Source: Syngnathus acus (Eukaryota > Chordata > Actinopteri > Syngnathiformes > Syngnathidae). Taken from it: 64,000 nt of DNA. The stretch is taken from positions 9,878,491 through 9,942,490 of the forward strand of contig NC_051092.1 in the NCBI RefSeq assembly GCF_901709675.1, written 5' to 3'. Under the pieces are notes generated by a model that saw only the letters and a program-made list of their open reading frames with translations, was not told where the DNA came from and searched no databases. The translations under genes and the position numbers were made by a program. This document shows, piece after piece, positions 52,025 to 61,000 of the stretch (positions within the stretch are counted from its first letter, which is position 1; the number at the start of each line of letters is the position of its first letter).

Positions 52025-55000
52025 GTAAGGGAACATCTGTCTCTGGGGTGCATAATGTCACTAAATACTTCTGAAAGGGTGCCCTTGAGCAATGCAATCG
52101 TTTCTAACACGTCACTTCAAGAAGCACCCCACTTTCACTCAAACATCTCTCCTTGCAAGACTGCATGTGTGTGATCTGTTTCACTATGTTGTGTGCAACA
52201 CAAAAGATACAGCGGAGTGAGATTAGATTGCAGTGAGTATTCATAATAAAAAATAAAAAACCGTTTATCTTAGTGGCAATGATCATGACCTTGTAAAAGC
52301 AAGAATATCATCTCCTTTCCTCAACATGACACAAAACTCCAATATTTAAATAATTATGATCATGATGTATGCTTAAATTAGCAACATGTAAAAAAAATAC
52401 ATATTTTTGGCTTAACCCGGATGTAGTTATTTTGTTTCCATTATTTAGTGAAAGGGTGCACTCTGGGGGTGTTTTCCCCCACTAACTCCCATCCCCCAAC
52501 ACATTGCCTAGTTAAAAGGACCATCCAAAGTTAGTCATAAACCCATTATATTAAGTGCTAATAGGATTATTGTGACTGGTTGGCTGTCAGGAAGTGGAGA
52601 ATTAGTTAATCCAAAACATGTTTATGGTATAACACATTGGTTTGTAGCATTATTTGCTAATCAGAACTTGCAGAATTATTCCCTTTATGCACCTCACTCT
52701 TTTCTGGGATGCTGGCTGGCCTTTATTTTGGTATACTTTCAAAACAAAATTTCACAGTGAAAAATAATGTACACTGATTAGTTGTCAGAGTCCATAATGT
52801 CATCCTTTGGTAACTAAAAAAATCAATGTTTTATGTGAGACATGGGGGGTCTCTAAAAAACGTATGCACTGAAACACGCGGTAATGCTGTTACTGTGACA
52901 TAAAGCAATGAAGGTCTGTTGACTAAACTTTAGATTACAGTAGTTATCTGAAGTGTTATTTATGTATTTTTAAATATTTTGGAAATATTTCTTTTGGGTT
53001 TCTGATCTAATATTGATGTTGTAAGACAAATGTGAAAAAATGTGAATTAATACTTTTCTTGGTATGCACAGAACTTCCTCAAGATTTTATATTGAATATA
53101 TCTGTACAGTTTATCGTAAGGTAAAAAAAACCTGTCAATTTCATGTATGTACGTTTCGTATTATTCATGCATTCGGTCCTGAACTTTCATTATTCTGTCT
53201 TGCTTTTGTTTTGGCTCTGAGTGGTCATATACTGAATAATTCCTATATCGTCCTTGAAATCCGTGTAACATATTTTTGCAGTTAGCATATTATTTTATAA
53301 TGACTTTTCTGTTCTTGATTATTGACTTCCGTTTTTGCTCTTATAGCAAAGCATTTGATACATGCTTTTAGTTTCACCAAGATGAAGGCTAACCTTTTCA
53401 TCGAACATTTTCTCTCAGAGAAAAAAAACAACCGCATTACTATGGTTTAGACTGGCATCACACAATTTAGAATCAGACAGTGACATTTTAAGAAGGCTTT
53501 GTTTGAGCTGTACATTATTGTATCATGACAACAGGCAGAACACAATGCATCACAACCAAAATATATTCCACTAAACGTCATCCAATTGGTAATTATATAG
53601 TATAGAGTGAGAGTTGGTTAAAAAAAAACAATGACTGTACGCTCTCACAGTGTTCTTGGGCAAGACACCGTGAACACTAATTTGCTCCTTATAGATGCCA
53701 TTAACCTTTTCTTCCAATAGGATACAAATGATGTATTTTGTGATTCGGTGTGTGTGTTCGGTGTTTACAATTTGTATCTACTACTGCTGCCGATTGAGGA
53801 GGTTGCTTCCCGTTTCCATACAAGTTCACTGTCTAGTTTCTAGGTCAAGCAGGGCATGGTGACTTATTTTAATTGCTCTTCCAGATGGTAAATGGACTGC
53901 ACTTATACAGAGCTTTTATCTACACCACATGGTGCCCAAAGCGCTTTCCAATGCCTCATATTCACCAATTCACACACACGCATTCATACACCAGTGGGAG
54001 GCTGCTCCCATGCAAGGCACTGCCAGGTCCACACTGGGAGCAAATTGGGGTTCAGTGTCTTGCTCAAGGACACGTCGACATGGTCACCAGGGTTGATCGA
54101 CCCCACAATCTTCAAGTTGAGAAGCTAAAACTCTACCACTGAGCCACGCCACCCCCTATTTGATCTGCCATGACACAACACTTTCCTTATGTGTGTCACT
54201 TGTAATTTTGGGCTTTTGCTTGGACAACATGGCACTTTTCCATTACTTTACAATTCAACTAAAAGACCAGGTTTATTTTAGAACAGTGACTGGCAAGTTC
54301 AACCCACAGAGCTGTAGGCCAGGGAAGACTAAGTTGAAATTGGATATGTATGCGATGACAACATGGTCATTCATTATTCATTACAGCAGGGGGCCAATGT
54401 CCGATCAATGGCTAGAACCCATCCAAAGCTAAATTCTGGGTGCTCCACCATTCAGAAGGCCACAAAGAAGCAGTGACTAGGAGTCTTTTCCTGGCTTGTC
54501 ATCTCCACAAATTGGTATTTGACTCTGATCATAGCAATGAAGGCTGGGACGGGTCTATAACATCAGGTGCTCTTGATAATCATATTATTATCATTAATAG
54601 ATAAAAATGTATATTGAATTGTCCTGTTGCTTGTGTATGCTGTGTGGAGGCACCCTGGAACTTTATGAATGAATCATGGTGCTTAACTTTTCTTTTCGTC
54701 TCAGTGGACATGTGCAATGCTGAGGGCATCTTTGAGGATGTACGTCCTGCGCTGAGTTCATCTTAACATGTGCTTTGATGAACTACAACTCATACAGTAT
54801 GTTCATTAAAACAGATCGTTCAACTTTGCTTGTTTGAACGGTTATTGATTGCAATTCTCAAAAAGTCTACAGATTTGTGATTATTGTCTGGCAAGGTGAT
54901 TCATATTGACAGTTTTATCTAAAGGGAGTCCACAATCTTAGCCAGTGAACAGCACCAGCCGCAGAGTGAATGACAATTGAAGCAGTGTCGGAGGATGCTG

Positions 55001-58000
55001 CGTGACTGAAGTCTTTTGGGCTGCTCATGTTACATGCCTGTATTTCTGGGACAATCCCAACTCACAAGCTAAGTGGATAGTGGATACCACCAATTTTGTG
55101 TGCGGGGGCTTATCACAAAGCAATCGCAAGGGCACGTCACTCCCTTGTCGACTCTCTCCTGTTTGATCTCACATGACAGAACAGAGGCTTCAAAAGTCTT
55201 AAAAGCGTTGTAGTGTTAATAACAATTTATCTTTAACTCTAACAGTTTGCACCCACATTTCAAATGCATTGATTGTTAGGTTAATTAAAGACTAAAATGT
55301 CCGTAGGTGTGAACCACCTCTTCCCTGAAGTCAACTGGGATAGACTCGCTAATGAGGAGAAGATGGATCGATGGATGGATATTTTAATCATATCTTTTGG
55401 GGCTCTGACAGCAATAATATGAGCCAAGCATGTCTGACTTTCATTTTTGTATGACAAAAAAAGAACTGGAAAACCTTTCATGGGTTTGTGCTAAAGCAAA
55501 AATATCTCTTCTTTCACATTTGTTTCAACCCAATCCCACATTTAAATTTAGTGTTTGTCAACTACAAAACAATGCTTATGTGAAAACAGAATCTAATGAA
55601 ACTATGTTGTTAAAAATATTAATGTTATTATTGTTTGAAAAATGTGTGAACGCTCTGCTTTTGCTGGCATGCTTCTTTCTGGCAACGATTTTGGCCACCC
55701 ATTTTGTCATTTAAGGTCGTTGGAGACAATACAAAAATTTGTTGTCCTTATCACAGTGGCAAAATATTTCTCTCTGATACTGATTCAGATGAAGTTTGTT
55801 CTTTTTCTATACTGGCACTGTTGATCCCTGGAGGACTGAGGGAAGACAGGCAAAACGAGTGGAATATGTTCTATGATTCAATCCTAGACATCACCATTAC
55901 TGCCTAAGCATTATCAGGTTAGCTTTTAGGGTTGGGCTTCCATGAGAGACAAGCAGACCTTCTGTAATATTGATTCGTGGAAATCACTGCTGTATTTCAA
56001 ATCAATTTTAACAAGACCCCTCAGAGAGCTACATGGGTAGAGCAAGAAAGTAACTACGTAATACATTTTTACCCCACTTCTATGTAGACCTCTACCAAGA
56101 ATTAAGTGTTAATAGATAGGATGGATGGATGGATGGATGGATGGATGGATGGATGGATGGATGGATGGATGGATGGATGGATGGATGGATGGATGGATGG
56201 ATGGATGGATGGATGGATGGATGGATAAAATTGTTGCTTAGAAAGAGCCTATATCCAAAGTAGGAAAAAGCGGTCTGAAAGGCACATGAAGGATTGTGAC
56301 CAGATGAATGGAAATGGAATCTCATTACCCTGTGATTTCTCAAACCATGAATAAATTAAATTTCATGGCATCAATTCTTTAGTGTTGTCAAACTAATGAG
56401 ATGTCCCACATTTATAGGCATGTGCTTCATTATGGGGTCTATGGGAGTGAACAGCAGGTCACAGTTTCAGGCTTCCTGTGTGAGCGCCTGGAAAGCACAT
56501 AAGCAAATTTAAAATCATAATTAAAGGGAACTAAATTATCATAGTTATCAGTACAATCACAGTATTGTTGAAATACTGACTGATATCCAAAAAATATAAA
56601 GAAAAAAGGAGCAAGAGACAGCACAATTTACACTCAGAGCCATGAAATACAATGTTGATATCCAAAGAATTATATCCCAAAAATATAAACAAAAAAAACA
56701 AGAGACAGCACAATTTACGTTCAGAGCCATGAAATACAATGTTAGTAATAGAGTAATTATAACATAAAATGGCAGAACTAAGCTTTTAAAATATTACCAT
56801 GATTTATCAGTAAAAATTGCTTCAACCTTTTGTTAGATACAACAATGTGCACACGTTTTTTTAATATTAAAATATTGGTAAAAACACTCAACGTTAGGAC
56901 TTAAACCTTTAATTTACAACATTTTATTTAGCAATCTAAATGATGACAAAGGTGGTTTGACAATTATTTCCCCTTTGGTTATTCAAGTGGCGATGCATTT
57001 AACAAAATGGAACATCACTGTGTCCTTTTTCTTTGACTACCAGACTACCAAAACATGGTGCATCTTTCTGGTGCCAAGCCATTTCCTACAAATTTAACTG
57101 CCCTCAGATTTTGCATTCTTTCAACAAACAGGATAACCCAAATGATGCACTGCCTTTGATCATGTGTTTGGTCACACTTGGTCCCAAACTAAACATGAAT
57201 AATATGTCTTCAAGGATGTACATAGACCACATTCCATTAACTGATTTTTACTTCAAGAAAGAAAAAGGAATAAAGCAATGATAGAATTAAGGGATGTGGC
57301 AAACCTGAAAGCTTACTGTCAGAATTTGATGGTCGTGTAAAATATTTGTCGGTGTCCATCTGCACAGGTCTTGGTGGTTTGTTTTACTGACATTATGAAG
57401 TCCAACAATGCATGACCAGCCGTGTGTAACACTCTCATGTTTCAGAATACCAGCTGGCAGATCTAGCCTTTAAGAACTTTGTCAGGTTAGGGTTAACTCT
57501 GTGGCCCAATGCATAACTGCTGTCTGTCACATCGAGCTAAGCCTGAATATCATTTCCAAATAGCTGTCAATTAGATTTCTCCTGATTACTGTAATTATTG
57601 ATAATTACAAGTTAAGCTATTCATCAGTTATAGAGATAAAACAAAACAAAACTTTCACGTATAGCATCTTTACACTATGTATAATCATGATTGTTATTAT
57701 TATTATTATTATTCAAATACTGATACTTTATACCCTTTCCATTTGAACTGTCACAGGTATTGCAAAAGTCTTACTGTGCCACTCCAGGGGAGAACTCAAA
57801 TGACATTTCCAGGTCACGTCCCATAGTGTGACCTCAAACAATGACCTATTTCTCAAGCATACATGCAAGCTGCACATTTGATCCCTAAAGTTGTCGCTGG
57901 AGAAAACTGATAATTACCTGTTTGTTATTTACGAGCAACCAAGTACAATTATGTGTAAGTTTTTACACCTTTAGACCACCAACACGCTGGTGGTGGAACA

Positions 58001-61000
58001 AGTGGCCAACATAAGCACAGTGACTGGTCAAAAACACAGAAAGAACACTGCAGGATCATAGCAATATCACTGATTGGTCTTGGGTTTTTATTGGTTATTC
58101 TTTTACTAAAGAGGAATATTTATATTTTTGTATTTCTGTTTCGAGTTCAATTTTATTTCTGTTCCAAACTTTGTTTCAGCTACAGTTGTTTTTTTAAGTG
58201 GTCCAAGTTGAGTTGAGTTTTAATTGTTAACCTCTGCCCATTGTTCTTTACTCTGAGTAAGGCTAGCTTCGTAGCCAATGTTAAATTGAATCCTCCTTGC
58301 TTCTCCGTAGATGAGTCTCTATCAGTTTCTACACACAACGCCAACGGATTTCTTGGAGATGTTTCGAGTCCAACAAGGCCATCGCTATCACCCTCGCCAC
58401 CCTTTCTTACACCAGTCATAGGGAAGGAAAAGTCTCCTGGCACTCAACAACTAATTTCTCAACCCCACCATGAATCCTTCACTCTCAGTGATTTCAATGC
58501 AAAAGAATTACAGCCTCTTTATACTCCATCATTGCATCCATCTCAACTTGTTTTGGGATCCTTTTCACAATTAGAGGAATCTAAAGTTTCAAGAGACTGG
58601 AAGGTGGCCTGGATAAATTCTGCCAAACAAACTCTTTTGCAAACTCCTTCAGTATCTCTGATGCAAACTCAGTTAATTTCTTCAAGGTCTCCCGCTTTTG
58701 AAAAGTCAACAGTAACACAGCTTAGTTTTGCAAAAGAAGAAATCAGTGATCCAAAAAAACCACATACAGCAACGACCTCACTACCTGGTGAACAAAGTGG
58801 CACACTAGATTTTAGGAACACTTCATCAGATGAATCTTATATTCTAGATCATGTCTTAAGACACCCTACAAAGGGTCCAAGTACAATAAAGCATGAAAAC
58901 TATCCACGCACAAGTGGTTCCCCAATCCCAGAGAATAAACCAGAGAACATTCTTCCCAAACCATATGAGATTTCAACCCCAAGTGACCATCTGCCTTTCA
59001 TGGACTCTCAATTTATTTCCCCATCATCTGAACCAACAGAAGAAGTTCCACCAGATGACTTCTACCCCACCAATAGCATGGACTTCGACTGGGGGAGTGG
59101 AGATTATATGGAGACGATAGCATTCAGTCCTGAAGAAGCGGACTACTCTCTGGCCACCAAGGTTCTCGATACGTACGATCAAGAGGACAATAGAGAACAT
59201 TACAACACAGCCTTTCCGTCCAGGGTGGGAACATCCCTCTCGTCCTTGCATCATCTTCATATCTTGCCGTCTTCAAGCCCAATGACAATGTATTCAACCC
59301 ACTTACTTCGAACATCAATGGATGCCTCTTATCCTTCTCCATTTCACTTCGCTGTAGATCACACACAAGAGGTTACTGCCACAATTAGCAGTGAGACATT
59401 AGAAGCATCAGATGTCATAGATTGGCCAGATACTTACAGTATTCAACCGACCGATGTGCTATTACCTGACATGAACAGCTTGGAGTATTACACCACACAG
59501 CTGACTAAGGAGAAGTCTGCTTCCAAGAGTAAAGCTGAACAAAGAGGGAACATCACTGTGCTGCCCATCAGTCCTTCAGACATCACGCCCAGCAGCAGCA
59601 TTACCACTGATGTAAAATTAATTGAGGATGACTCCTATAGTGGTTTGTCAGAATTTGAACCTCATGGTGAGACAACTGTCATAAGAACAGAGATTTTCAA
59701 TAGCTCAAAGCTTGATGGCCCCTCCTCCCTCTGGGCAACGCACATGTCAACTGCAGATTGGTCTGCAGGTACTCATACAGTTGGCCTGCACAGCTCTGTT
59801 GTTCTCCTACCCAGTCCTACAGAATTTTTGCCAGATGATGTAATGTCCTCCTTCTCTCTCACTGATGTCCAGTGGTTTGTCACAGAGGTCTTCCCACTAA
59901 GTACTACCCTGCACCCTACTTCAGTCTTCACTGCAACAATAGCGTTTTCCTCTGGACCTGCTGAGCATCCTTCAACTGAAAAAGCATTCAACATCACCTC
60001 ACTTTCATCCAATGAGTCCTTAACCTCTCCTGTGATGTTGGGTGATCAGGGAGTGACTAAAGATGAATTTGACAATCCAGCCACAATGACCTTGATTCCA
60101 ACCAACAGTGAAGCTAATACCTTCTCACCCATAGCCACATCTCCAAATGCCAACGCAAGTTCTCACCAAACTGACAACGTTACCCCTGTCATGGGTAGTG
60201 AGTGGCAGATTACAACTCAGACATCCAGACAGTACCTCTGCAATATTGAGAAGCCCGAGTATTTAATCACTATAGGTAAGTCATTTTGTTCTCCTTTAAG
60301 TTGCACTTGATCTGTCCTGGTGTGCAATTAAGGACCTTTGAGGATATTTCCAAATTGATTTTTGATGGCTATACTGTAGGTAAATCACCATGCAAGATCT
60401 GAAACAATAATATATATTATTTATATATCATTTGACTTTGTTTTACTGTAAAGGTTTGCCATCTGGGACCAAAGTTGAAGATGCCAAATTTCAAGTCGAA
60501 GAGATTCTGAAGCGGGAATTCAACAAATCGTTTGAGTTACAGGTACCTTATTATCATCAGTGGAGTTAGAAATGTTCTTTATTGATTTTGTACTGTAAAT
60601 ACAGTGATACCTTTAGCTCAAATCATCATTCCATATTGCAGTGAATGGAAACTGTTCTCTCACCCCTCCAAGTTGCAATAGTTTGTTATTTTTCGCAGAC
60701 GTTAAAGATTCTATTCCTGTGAGACTCGTCTATACGTGTGTTGCTCCACGTTAGCTTCAAAATATTCATTGTCTAAAGAGATAACTACCGCAATGCTACT
60801 TTTTTTTTTTGTCCGTCTATGATGATTAACGTTGTTTGTCAACATTAACGTTGCGAAAGTTTTGCCAGGTAGTGTTTGTACTTTGGTTTAACGCTCGTTT
60901 GTGTAGTGTATTGTTCATTATCTGCTGCGTCTTTTGTCGTTCGCTTCCACCATTGTGTTTGTAACTCAAATTTTTACTCGTAACTTAAGAAAAAAAAACG

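Larger units (their letters stand above)
52025..58310 (+). other. kiaa1549: Intron 1 of the KIAA1549-family gene
   Basis: 6.3 kb of AT-rich DNA. It holds a plus-strand SINE fragment (53640-53690), a nearly complete minus-strand tRNA-derived SINE (53883-54158), the 3' end of another SINE (55290-55384), a GATG microsatellite (56118-56226), an imperfect tandem duplication (56580-56742) and a TAT run (57693-57712). No convincing extra exon. Confidence 0.7.

Noticed and set aside
53883-54158. tRNA gene on the minus strand
   Set aside because: A and B boxes are present but no cloverleaf closes, and a SINE body follows.
54690-54766. Exon-like sequence after TTTTCGTCTCAG, reading [15 protein letters not shown]
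   Set aside because: It ends in a stop after about 20 codons with no donor, and the phase match of exon 1 to exon 2 needs nothing between them. It could be a rare terminal exon but has no support.
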